In this document: positions 1 to 9,831 of the stretch, one piece after another | Position numbering within the stretch: the stretch's first letter is position 1 | Layout: each line of letters starts with the position of its first letter | Assembly (NCBI GenBank): GCA_030424715.1 | Contig: JAUHWH010000011.1 | Span: 1 to 64,000 of the forward strand | DNA from: Bdellovibrionia bacterium | GTDB lineage: Bacteria > Bdellovibrionota > Bdellovibrionia > Bdellovibrionales > JAGQZY01 | Length of the DNA: 64,000 bases | Direction: 5' to 3' | Notes under the pieces: generated by a model | What the model saw: only the letters and a program-made list of their open reading frames with translations | What the model was told of the DNA's origin: nothing | Database searches by the model: none | Program-made: the position numbers and the translations under genes

Positions 1-1659
<1,659 letters not shown>

Positions 1660-1669
1660 CTACAGCTAT

Positions 1670-1696
1670 ATATCGGCAGCGTTATCAAAGACTTAA
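1670..1696 (-). promoter_or_regulatory. Sigma-28 (FliA)-like promoter of the left fibre gene
   Basis: On the minus strand the sequence reads TTAAGTCT, 11 bp, GCCGATAT. The sigma-28 consensus is TAAAGTTT, 11 bp, GCCGATAA, so the elements match at 6/8 and 7/8 positions with the exact spacing. Transcription would start near 1662, about 33 bases before the fibre ATG at 1629. A second site with the same architecture precedes the other fibre unit at 54.9 kb. Confidence 0.65.
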
Positions 1697-1991
1697 GTCG
1701 AGATAATCGAAAGCGTTTCAACAAGAGAAAATCTTAAAAAAAAACTCGTAAGAGCGAAAATAACCGGGTTTGAAAACATAAAAAAGGCTTCTTGTTTTGA
1801 TACAAAATCTCAGTAAGAGACACTTATGGGCTAACAGGAAGGGTGTCTCAGTTTGAGATAGAAGGACTACCGCCTTTGGTCAGCATCGTTATTATTCAGA
1901 TCGGTCACAAGACATGTCTGTGCATCTGCAACTTTTGGAAGTTTTCTAGAATGCAGAAAAAATAAAAATTTTATTCATAGAATGAAAAGAA

Positions 1992-2030
1992 CCGAGGCCA
2001 CCCATCCCTGGCAACCTCGGCGAATTATAA
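1992..2030 (-). terminator. Hairpin terminator after the small secreted protein
   Basis: On the minus strand CCGAGG pairs with CCTCGG across a 17-base interior that has its own 3-bp stem, followed by a T-rich stretch. It lies just after the stop codon of the gene ending at 2035. Confidence 0.6.
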
Positions 2031-2034
2031 AGGA

Positions 2035-2337
2035 CTACCAAGCCTTGAGACCTTCAATATAACAGCCGTTCTGAGTATAGGTATCAAAGGTTTTACAAGT
2101 GGCCGTTGTGTGAACGATCACGTAGCCTTTAGGGCAAAGAGATGTTTTGTACCAATGACGGTAGCTACTGACTTTGCTGGATTTTGTATTGAACTTTACT
2201 TTCTTTACTTTAAAAAGCTCGGCATCGATTTCAAGATCCCACAAAGTTTCTTGGGCTTCACTCTCACAAGGTGACCCTGCATGGGCAACTATAGAGTGAG
2301 CTAATAAAATAACTATGGAAAGAATAATCGTTTTCAT
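2035..2337 (-). CDS. Small exported cysteine-containing protein
   Basis: A 100-residue product with a clear signal peptide (about residues 1-20, ending in AHAG). The mature part of about 80 residues carries four cysteines, compatible with two disulphides in the periplasm or outside the cell. A strong Shine-Dalgarno site (aggaggtcatt before ATG) sets the start, and a hairpin terminator follows the stop, so this is probably a single-gene unit. I do not recognise the family. Confidence 0.75.
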   Translation of the reverse strand: MKTIILSIVILLAHSIVAHAGSPCESEAQETLWDLEIDAELFKVKKVKFNTKSSKVSSYRHWYKTSLCPKGYVIVHTTATCKTFDTYTQNGCYIEGLKAW

Positions 2338-2958
2338 AATGACCTCCTGTTTCTTCCGTTACAATGCAACTTAAAATATCCAACGGAGAATTTGCAAACC
2401 TTGAGAATGCCTAAAACCAATCAAAACATGTTCTGAACAAAATGGCCACAATCCCAACAAATAGAAAAGTTCAGTCTGACATCACCACGCAAAACACGTA
2501 CTGCCAAAGCCTGACTTGCCTTCGTCACGAGAAGCATCCTGAACCAATTGGGGAAAAATATTGTAAGAAAGCGAGCGGAGACATGATTTTTAAGGATTCA
2601 CTCACTCACTACAATTCACACACAAGCACCACTGGCCATGTAAGATTCTTTACTCAACAGTTGCGGGGCGTGTAAAACTTCAGCACTCACCCCACCCGTT
2701 TCCCTCTCTCATCGTCAGCATTAACCTCACCCGGCTTTCTGTTCAATACCAACTAGGATATCTAAAACGTGGAGGCTCCACTCCAGTAATCAAACCAACT
2801 GCCTCTCTTGAAAATATTTCAGTTGTACCGCTTTCCCCCTTCGAAACCGCAGGGGGATATCTTGAAATCATCGAAATCAAACGTTTTTCAAACGGCATAA
2901 GAACTTTATCCCTTTGAATTTTGATGATCTCGCTGGGTCTTTGTGCTACTTTTTCGAG
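2338..2958. other. Intergenic stretch with no supportable gene
   Basis: This 620-bp stretch lies between divergent genes and should hold the promoters of the small secreted protein and of pyrC, but I see no convincing boxes. Short frames occur on both strands. One plus frame (about 2601-2918) stays open and protein-like without any usable start codon, which could be a gene remnant. Confidence 0.4.
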
Positions 2959-3993
2959 ATGCAAACTTTAACGATCACCACCCCTGATGACTGGCACTGC
3001 CACTTCCGTGACGGAGACACTTTGACCGAATCGGTACGAGCCAGTGCTCGCGTTTTTCGTAGAGCCCTCGCCATGCCGAACCTAACTCCTCCCATCACGA
3101 CGGCAAAACGCGCTCTGGAGTATCGTGAGCAAATACTGACGGCTCGCCCCGCTGGCAGTGATTTTGAACCCGTGGTGACACTGTACTTGACTGATGCCAC
3201 CAAGCGAGAAGATATCCAAATCGCAGCCAAACAGGGCATTAAAGCCGCAAAGCTCTATCCCGCTGGTGTCACCACAAACTCGGACTCCGCCGTCAATAGC
3301 ATCGAAACGTTGTATCCCCTCTTTGAAGAGATGGCTCAACAAGGGATGCTACTTTTGATCCATGGAGAAGTGAATGACCCCGACATCGACATTTTTGATC
3401 GAGAGTCCGTTTTTATCGACCGTCATTTGCAACCTATCGTGAAAGCCTTTCCTGAACTCAAAATTGTTTTTGAGCATGTGAGCACTTCGGAGGCCGTCGA
3501 TTTTGTCAATGGCGCTTCTGAAAACGTGGCCGCTACGATCACTCCGCAACATTTGCTGCTCAATCGCAATGATCTACTTGTGGGAGGTCTCAAGCCTCAC
3601 AATTACTGTCTTCCGATCTTAAAGAGAAGCTCTCACCAAGTGGCTCTACAAAAAGCAATCACGACCGGTTCAAAAAAGTTTTTTTTAGGAACCGATTCGG
3701 CGCCCCACGAACAAAACCAAAAAGAGTCCGCCTGCGGCTGCGCCGGGTGTTACACAGCGCCCGTTGCCATAGAACTCTACGCCCAAGTTTTTGAGAGCCT
3801 GGACGCTCTGGATAAACTCGAAGGCTTTGCCAGTCACCACGGGGCCGACTTCTACGGCTTGCCTCGCAACACTGACAAAATCACACTGGCAAAGAAAACT
3901 TGGACGGTTCCTGAAAAGATTCCTCTCAACGGTGGTAAAATCTTGATTCCCTTTTTCGCGGGTCAATCTTTGTCGTGGCAATTGCAAGAGTAG
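2959..3993 (+). CDS. pyrC: Dihydroorotase (class II)
   Basis: Catalyses reversible cyclisation of N-carbamoyl-aspartate to dihydroorotate in cytosolic pyrimidine synthesis. The 344-residue length matches the E. coli PyrC class. The binuclear zinc ligands are all visible: H13 and H15 (DDWHCHFRDG), the lysine normally carboxylated at K98 (AAKLYPAG), H135 (LLIHGEV), H173 (FEHVST) and the catalytic D246 (LGTDSAPH). The start is placed at MQTLTITT because the upstream in-frame extension is unlike the family. pyrF lies about 41 kb away, so pyrimidine genes are dispersed. No operon partner is evident. Confidence 0.96.
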   Translation: MQTLTITTPDDWHCHFRDGDTLTESVRASARVFRRALAMPNLTPPITTAKRALEYREQILTARPAGSDFEPVVTLYLTDATKREDIQIAAKQGIKAAKLYPAGVTTNSDSAVNSIETLYPLFEEMAQQGMLLLIHGEVNDPDIDIFDRESVFIDRHLQPIVKAFPELKIVFEHVSTSEAVDFVNGASENVAATITPQHLLLNRNDLLVGGLKPHNYCLPILKRSSHQVALQKAITTGSKKFFLGTDSAPHEQNQKESACGCAGCYTAPVAIELYAQVFESLDALDKLEGFASHHGADFYGLPRNTDKITLAKKTWTVPEKIPLNGGKILIPFFAGQSLSWQLQE

Positions 3994-4334
3994 TTCAAGA
4001 TAGTAAGACTGTGTTAGACCTCGCTATGGGCCATCGACAGAAAGTGTTGTTAAAAGAGCTCCAACCCAATAGTCTTTTATTAGTCCCATTGTCGCCCAAG
4101 TTTCAGTCGACAAAAAACCAAAAAACACGTCTCATGCTGAACCAAAAATTGGACCTTTGACTATAGAGGTCATTTTCTATACCGGTAAGATGAAGTCACG
4201 ATAATCAATCACTGGGTGGTTGGCCAATATTTATTGTGCAAATTACATAGACTGATCAGAAGCCCCTTATAAACTCTATAGAGGACGCCGGGATCCGTTT
4301 ACTCGCCTCCCCTGGCCAGCTAATTTAGCAGCAT
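3994..4334. other. Intergenic stretch, nothing recognised
   Basis: 341 bp between two plus-strand genes. A 61-codon frame overlapping the end of pyrC has no Shine-Dalgarno site and no family resemblance, so it is not called. No hairpin with a T-tract was found. Confidence 0.4.
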
Positions 4335-5483
4335 TTGGGGGAGGGACTTATTTTTCATCTATTATTGTTTCTATCGAGTGTGGCTTTTGGAGCCCACGAA
4401 ATGGGCTTTGAGGAGATCTGGGCTTTGAACAAGGCGTCCCCTGTCACCCACTCTTTCGACCTCAGCGTTTATATCTCCAAGAAAAGTGCATGGACAAAAC
4501 AAGGCATCCGCTCGCGACTTGAAAAAGCCAATCAAGCTTTGGGGACATGTGGTGTCGGGATCCAACACGTGTACGTTCACGACTGGTTGCCGTCGAACCC
4601 AAAACTTCGAGTGGACGACTACATTTCAGACAAAAAATACTATGATGGTCTTCGGCATGCCTCCGTAAAATCCAAAAAAGTGACCGCTATCGAGCTTTTC
4701 TATTTTGAAGACTATAGTGAAAATTTTCAGAGTGGACCATCGGTGCCACTCGCGATCTACCCCTCTCCCAAACTGGAGCCAGCCACTTATAATACGGCGT
4801 GGTTTCCCTACTCATCGGCACAGAGGCTTTTCTCGCGAGGTTCTTCTTACAACGAAGAAGCCCACGAGATCGGCCATATTTTTTTGCAATCAGGCCATGA
4901 TCACAGTGGAGCCGAAAATATTATGGCCAATAACTCTAAAAAACGGACCTCGTTCTTTACCAAAAATCAGTGTGAAACGATTCGCAATCACCCGGCCATA
5001 GGATCCTCAGCAATCTCGAGGATGTCTTCTCTGTTCTCCACCTATTATCAAAAATATTCGCGAGCCTTTTATATGTCAGACTGGTGCTCGCGCAACGTGC
5101 TCAATCTCAGTCGAGCCTTGTATCGTTTTTTCGACATGAACCCTAACCAGACTTTTGCGGTCTTTGCGGTGCACAAGGAAGCCGAACGCTCTTTTAAACC
5201 TCTAAGGGCACGACAGGGCCGACTGGTGTCTTGGAAGTTTCACGCTTTTTTAGTGATTGATGGGTGGGTTTTCGATCTCGACTACAGTGACCAACCGCAG
5301 GTTGTGCCGCTGAGAGAGTATTTGCAAAATATGTTTGGGAACCAGGCCAATGACCTACGGTTTCAACTTCGCGATCCCCTGGATGGTTCGACAATCACCT
5401 ACAACGAGGTTCTTAAAAGCTTTCAAACTTCTAAAACTCGCAGGTTCAACAACTTTGAACTCATTGATGGGTTCGAACGATGA
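4335..5483 (+). CDS. Exported metallopeptidase-like protein fused to a papain-like domain
   Basis: A 382-residue protein with a signal peptide (about residues 5-20). The first half carries a zinc-peptidase signature, HEIGH at 177-181, then H188/H190 and a Met (M197) that could be the metzincin Met-turn; the spacing is longer than the canonical HExxHxxGxxH. The second half (from about 235) has a Cys-His-Asp arrangement, C251 (SDWCSRN), H303 (WKFHAFLVIDGW) and D314/D316, as in papain-like, transglutaminase or glutaminase folds. It would act in the periplasm or in prey. The TTG start is uncertain: a purine-rich GGGGGAGGG lies just inside the frame, so translation may begin slightly downstream at a rare codon. 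Function is inferred. Confidence 0.7.
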   Translation: MGEGLIFHLLLFLSSVAFGAHEMGFEEIWALNKASPVTHSFDLSVYISKKSAWTKQGIRSRLEKANQALGTCGVGIQHVYVHDWLPSNPKLRVDDYISDKKYYDGLRHASVKSKKVTAIELFYFEDYSENFQSGPSVPLAIYPSPKLEPATYNTAWFPYSSAQRLFSRGSSYNEEAHEIGHIFLQSGHDHSGAENIMANNSKKRTSFFTKNQCETIRNHPAIGSSAISRMSSLFSTYYQKYSRAFYMSDWCSRNVLNLSRALYRFFDMNPNQTFAVFAVHKEAERSFKPLRARQGRLVSWKFHAFLVIDGWVFDLDYSDQPQVVPLREYLQNMFGNQANDLRFQLRDPLDGSTITYNEVLKSFQTSKTRRFNNFELIDGFER

Positions 5484-5714
5484 TTGATCGAACACTACCA
5501 ATCTGAGTCGACAACGAACCCCTCCACCTAAAGTTGACAAAAACGAGGAATCCCAAACTCTCGACCCCACTCCCTCGGCAAAAAAGACGAACAGAGGTCC
5601 TTTACGGCATACGGAGAAGAGAGTCTGAAACTCCTCGCAACGAAGGTCTCTGATGAATCAATTCACTGGCCCCGAACATAGTTAAAACAAATGCAACAAC
5701 AATAAGAACGGTAA

Positions 5715-5930
5715 CTACCTATGTTCCGAATGATACCATTTCTGCGCGAGCTCTAACTTTTCTGATTCAGAGAGATTTCTCCGCTGAAGAGCAAAGCGCT
5801 GGTTGACCTCCTCACCTTCGATACGGGCTTGTTTTAAGAAATCATCTTTCATTACCACCAATAAAGCATAGGCCACGACAAAGAAAACACTTACAAACAC
5901 GATGAAACTGATTACGAAAACCTGCGACAT
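5715..5930 (-). CDS. Small single-span membrane protein
   Basis: A 71-residue product with one N-terminal membrane helix (about residues 4-27) and a charged cytoplasmic-type tail rich in Glu, Arg and Gln, likely helical. The start is well supported by GGAGG five bases before ATG. A 28-bp perfect inverted repeat lies 36 bp upstream of the start and may regulate the gene. The family is not recognised. Confidence 0.65.
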   Translation of the reverse strand: MSQVFVISFIVFVSVFFVVAYALLVVMKDDFLKQARIEGEEVNQRFALQRRNLSESEKLELAQKWYHSEHR

Positions 5931-5965
5931 TTTTCCTCCATGTTTGAAGACTACACGGTCTGCAC

Positions 5966-5993
5966 AAATTGTTCAAGCTTTCTTGAACAATTT
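5966..5993. repeat. Perfect 12-bp inverted repeat, possible operator or hairpin
   Basis: AAATTGTTCAAG and CTTGAACAATTT form a perfect inverted repeat separated by four bases. It lies 36 bp upstream of the ATG of the small membrane protein gene on the minus strand. Without a T-tract on either side it is unlikely to be a terminator. An operator or leader hairpin fits the position. Confidence 0.6.
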
Positions 5994-6066
5994 AAGCTGT
6001 GCTCCTCGCTGTGACATTGAAACCGGTCAAAGAGCGGCAAATATGGGTCCTTTTAACCCCTGCGGA

Positions 6067-6078
6067 CGGTTCGAACCG
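6067..6078. repeat. 12-bp palindrome CGGTTCGAACCG
   Basis: A perfect palindrome in the gap after the minus-strand gene ending at 6132. With flanking GG and CC it can form a longer, imperfect hairpin, but no T-tract follows. It may be a weak transcription end or a protein-binding site. Confidence 0.35.
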
Positions 6079-6131
6079 CCCAGAACTTTCCTGTTTTCGA
6101 TATAATCAAAGGTTTTGGACTAAACTAATAA

Positions 6132-6509
6132 TCAGCGGTGAAGAGAGAGGCAGGCCTCGGTCGTACCAGCAAGTACAATCTCTTGACCGGAGTCATCCAG
6201 ACAAGATGTGGCAAACCCTAGGGTGGCGTCTTCAAGAAACGCACAAGTGAGAATGGCCTGCTCCTTATTGCCAGCAGCGAGGGCTGCCTCAACCCTCTTG
6301 GGGCCACTCAAAAGAAACTGCCTTGTGCGACGATGACTCTCTTTGACTCTGTCCATTTCTTCGACAGAATTGAACTCGTATTCTTGCTCGACCGTCTCCC
6401 AAGAGAGACAAATAAGCTCTTGCAGCCTTTCTGTGGTCTCTGAATACTGGTATTGACCGTGACCCGGGGTCACTAGAGCCAAAAAGGAGAGAAAGAAAAA
6501 GAGTTTCAT
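6132..6509 (-). CDS. Small exported protein with four cysteines
   Basis: Of the long open frame only the last 125 codons look real: they start at MKLFFFLSF with a typical signal peptide cut around HGQ, preceded by AGGA at a suitable distance. The mature part is helical, acidic and carries four cysteines, suggesting disulphide-stabilised helices in the periplasm. The gene is divergent from the exported protein starting at 6765. Function is unknown. Confidence 0.65.
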   Translation of the reverse strand: MKLFFFLSFLALVTPGHGQYQYSETTERLQELICLSWETVEQEYEFNSVEEMDRVKESHRRTRQFLLSGPKRVEAALAAGNKEQAILTCAFLEDATLGFATSCLDDSGQEIVLAGTTEACLSLHR

Positions 6510-6764
6510 GGGAAAGATCCTGACAAAAATTGTTACCGACATTGAAGAAGATACATCGGTTTCCAACGAATATAAAGAGGTTAGAGGAAAGCATAGAGTT
6601 CTTACACGGTTGAGAACCAAAATTTCGACAGTAGAGCGATTCGAGGCCCCATGCAACCGCCCCCATTGATTGGCACAGATCTTCCAATACAAGTGAGCAG
6701 TGGAGCTGAAAAATCGTTTTCAGCCACTGCGGCGATAGACCCAAACGCACAACCGAGGTGCCCA

Positions 6765-7532
6765 ATGAGTGTTTTTATTCATATTTTATTCTCCACCGGA
6801 GTGTTGTTAGCTCAAGGCCTCTATGGGTCCGCCGATACTTCACAGCTCGTTTTAGAGAATCGCGAAGACGGTAGCGTTCGCTATGTGCAAGTCGTGAAAT
6901 CGCAAGGCAACAAATCCTCAGAACAAAAGACAGACTCCGTGTTTTATCGATCTTATTCTAACAAATTTTCAGGCGGTTTTAATAGCAGTCGACCTTACGA
7001 GGTGCCCGTTGAGCAATTGACTTATCCAATCCCAGAGATCCCTCTCGCTCTGAACGGTCAGAACATTCGGCTGCAAAGAGGCAAACTCATTCTCGGCAAA
7101 GATGGTGAGTTTTACATTATCGAGAACCTTTACCCCGATGGTCGTATTGCCGCTTATCGCGCGACTGTGAATCCAAACTCCAGTCGGCGGGTGCACTCCA
7201 ATTTTGTGGCCGAAGTCGAAGAGAATATCGTCATCATTGATGTTGACCTGATTCGAGCCACCCAATCCCGCTGTTTTTTTGGCATTTGCCAGAACGAAGT
7301 CTATGCTGACGTCCAAGGCGTCCCCCTCTGTGATCGAACCGTTCTCGCCTCATACCTAGAAGACTGGGGTGCCAAGAAGGCTGACAAGTTGTCTTGCCGC
7401 CTTAACGGCGCCATCATTCATGGTGTTTTCAATGATGGAACACTGGTTAGCGGAAAAACTTTGTTCAACCCCTTTCCCGAAAGTCTTCACCGCTACCCAA
7501 CAGATGAGTCTATCACCAATGTGGAAATATAA
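6765..7532 (+). CDS. Exported protein of unknown function (255 aa)
   Basis: The start at MSVFIHILF is chosen because gaggt precedes it and it opens a signal peptide ending near the GSADTS region; the longer frame adds 38 implausible residues. The mature protein is beta-rich with short repeats of a GKDGEFYIIENLYPDGR type and four cysteines in the C-terminal half (CFFGIC, C in PLCDRT, C in LSCRL). It precedes another large exported unknown protein, with which it may share export timing. No family is recognised. Confidence 0.7.
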   Translation: MSVFIHILFSTGVLLAQGLYGSADTSQLVLENREDGSVRYVQVVKSQGNKSSEQKTDSVFYRSYSNKFSGGFNSSRPYEVPVEQLTYPIPEIPLALNGQNIRLQRGKLILGKDGEFYIIENLYPDGRIAAYRATVNPNSSRRVHSNFVAEVEENIVIIDVDLIRATQSRCFFGICQNEVYADVQGVPLCDRTVLASYLEDWGAKKADKLSCRLNGAIIHGVFNDGTLVSGKTLFNPFPESLHRYPTDESITNVEI

Positions 7533-7790
7533 AACACCACTATAAAAGTCGCTACTCATTGAGTGCATATTCAAAATAGACCTATTGATGAAGAACAGTA
7601 CAAGCAATATACCTGCACCCTGGACCTCCGTCATCTATCCACCTGGGGCCTCCTCACCAATGAATGGCCGATTGACCTTTGGCCTGAATTGGCGATTTTT
7701 GTTTCGATTTAGTGGTTCATTGGTCCAGGCTGGACTCAAACTTTATTCTGATTCAACCGATGCGCATATATAGAAAAGAAGAGGTAATGT

Positions 7791-9602
7791 ATGAAGATGC
7801 TCATCGTGTTTTTAAGTTTAATCTGTCTAGGTTCGACAAGTCTTGGTAAATTTCAGAACTCGCGTCGTTCAGTGAAGCATCAGAAAAGAACAATTTCTTC
7901 TCAGAGATTGAAGCCACAAAGCTCACTCCTCTTCGACTCCAAAAAGGCTTCTATTGCTCGGCAACGTATCCAGTACATGCAGCAACAATTGCAGGGGGCT
8001 GAAACAGTCGGCCAATGGATTGATAATTCCACCCAGCGAAAAGATAAAGTTAATCGCCGCATGCATTTTTCAAAACATATCAAGACCAAACTTCCCGATT
8101 TTGCGTTCAGCGACTATGCTGTTTCTTTTACCACTGGTAAAAACAAGAAAAGGAATCTCTTTGTACTCTATCCCGCCAAAAGAGGTTTGGTTACATTGTT
8201 CAATGGTAAAGATATCTCTCCTCGCCCAAAAGAAAGCTTTCGAAATTGGCAACGACGTATGGGCTCTTTGCTGAAGCCACGGAACAATGCTCTTTTGCAA
8301 CTCCTCGTTCCCCCTGCCCACGCCGAAAACGTGAACTTTATCTTTGCAGGCATGATGTCTTCTATGAGCAACCCTCAATGGGAAGCTGGTGGTTTTGACC
8401 CCTCCCGTCCGAAAGGTCAGATGCTGGCAAACAGCGCCATGTTTTTAAGGCAAAGTAACGGACTGACTTGCTCGAGTGATGGGTCCTCCTATCTACAAGT
8501 GGCCTACGGCGGCAAGGGCGACGTGCCCATTCGAGTGCGCCCACGAACCAACCCTAGCAACGACCGTGACTTCAAAGTTGATTTTACAAAAAGCTACAAC
8601 AGCAATTCAGCCCAGGCGACTCTGCAGTTCGATGTGCTTGGCCAGTCAGCCAAACTCCTGCAAGAGGGCACCAACCGCAACTGGGAAGGACACTCTTTAA
8701 TTCCCGCAGTGACCCAAGTCGCCTATGGCAACAAACCAGAGATCGTTCCGCAAATGAAATCCGCTGACGGAGGTGACATTCTCCCGCCCAATCAATTGGT
8801 ATCCGCTTCGGAAGATCTAAAAGCCTGCAACGCTCTGAAAGAGGCCGGTATTGCAACCTGCGATGAATTCATCGGGCAAGGCATGAGCTTCTCTTCTTGC
8901 ATTCGTGACAACATCATCGGGGCCAAAATCAAAAATGGCGGTTTTCTCAATCGCAGTCCTCTAAAAAGCCTTGATGAACAACAAGCCATTGACCTTAAGC
9001 TTCGCCTGGTTGAAGCCTATCATGGATATGGAACCACATTTCGCCAACCGGACAAATTCCCTAGCACCAACCCTCGTGGCTACTCGAACGCCACCTACTC
9101 TGGCGAAACGCTCATCCCCGATGTGAAAAAAGGCTTACAAACTGCTTTTAGCAATGGCCTGGACGAAGGAAACCCTCGTCACAAAGCTTACCTGAACTGT
9201 ATCAATAGTGTTAGTAAAGGCAGCTCTCGGGGCTGTGACCGGGGCCAAATCACTCGCAAGAACATGTTCCGATTTCAAACCCTGGAGAAGTCTTTACATA
9301 ACCAAAGCAAGGGCAACAACCTAAACGCCTTACGAGATGTGTTCACCCAAGAGGGGCGAAAGGTTGCGGCCTGTCAATCGGCCTATGCCAATGACAAAAT
9401 CATCGCGGCAGTGATTGACTATGAAAACCTTGATATGAGTATCGGAAACCAAAAACAAGCGCTCGGTCACTCTAAGGACATAATGGACATAGCCCATGTG
9501 GCTGACATCAGTCGAGCCTGCTGCATGAGTTATCAATGTCGAGAACACATCGAGGGAAAAAATCGCAACTTCAACACCCGTGGCTCAAAGTCATCACAGT
9601 AG
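7791..9602 (+). CDS. Large exported cysteine-rich protein of unknown function
   Basis: A 603-residue protein with a signal peptide (about residues 1-19) and a good Shine-Dalgarno site (gaggtaatgt before ATG). The segment after the signal is basic and low in complexity (residues 20-60). Cysteines are concentrated in the second half, including CCMSYQC near the C-terminus, consistent with a disulphide-bonded secreted protein. I find no catalytic signature. The size, export signal and neighbouring secreted genes suggest a surface or prey-directed protein, but that is inference. Confidence 0.75.
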   Translation: MKMLIVFLSLICLGSTSLGKFQNSRRSVKHQKRTISSQRLKPQSSLLFDSKKASIARQRIQYMQQQLQGAETVGQWIDNSTQRKDKVNRRMHFSKHIKTKLPDFAFSDYAVSFTTGKNKKRNLFVLYPAKRGLVTLFNGKDISPRPKESFRNWQRRMGSLLKPRNNALLQLLVPPAHAENVNFIFAGMMSSMSNPQWEAGGFDPSRPKGQMLANSAMFLRQSNGLTCSSDGSSYLQVAYGGKGDVPIRVRPRTNPSNDRDFKVDFTKSYNSNSAQATLQFDVLGQSAKLLQEGTNRNWEGHSLIPAVTQVAYGNKPEIVPQMKSADGGDILPPNQLVSASEDLKACNALKEAGIATCDEFIGQGMSFSSCIRDNIIGAKIKNGGFLNRSPLKSLDEQQAIDLKLRLVEAYHGYGTTFRQPDKFPSTNPRGYSNATYSGETLIPDVKKGLQTAFSNGLDEGNPRHKAYLNCINSVSKGSSRGCDRGQITRKNMFRFQTLEKSLHNQSKGNNLNALRDVFTQEGRKVAACQSAYANDKIIAAVIDYENLDMSIGNQKQALGHSKDIMDIAHVADISRACCMSYQCREHIEGKNRNFNTRGSKSSQ

Positions 9603-9831
9603 CGCACCCTGCTCTTGAGATTTCTTGGCCTCCCCATTGTTTAACACGGGCGCTTTCAACTGGACGCATGGTTGTCGTGCGTGTTGACCTCAACGTATTT
9701 GATCGACAGTTCGGTTTAAGGCACCGCGCCGGTGTCTAGTTAATAGTCACTAATACCGAAGCAGTTCTATAAAAGATTCAAATCATTCCTCTGCTGTCAT
9801 AGCCTCCCCGATCCTGTGGCATAATGATGAC

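Noticed and set aside
2442-2675. 77-codon plus ORF
   Set aside because: No ribosome site, no hydrophobic core pattern or family motif.
2743-2964. 73-codon minus ORF ending RYPSWY
   Set aside because: It overlaps the pyrC start and lacks a ribosome site; its plus-strand complement is equally open, so neither is convincing.
3975-4160. 61-codon plus ORF overlapping the pyrC end
   Set aside because: No Shine-Dalgarno site and low-complexity, non-family sequence.
6289-6765. 158-codon minus ORF
   Set aside because: Overlaps the better supported 125-residue secreted protein in another frame, with no start signal.
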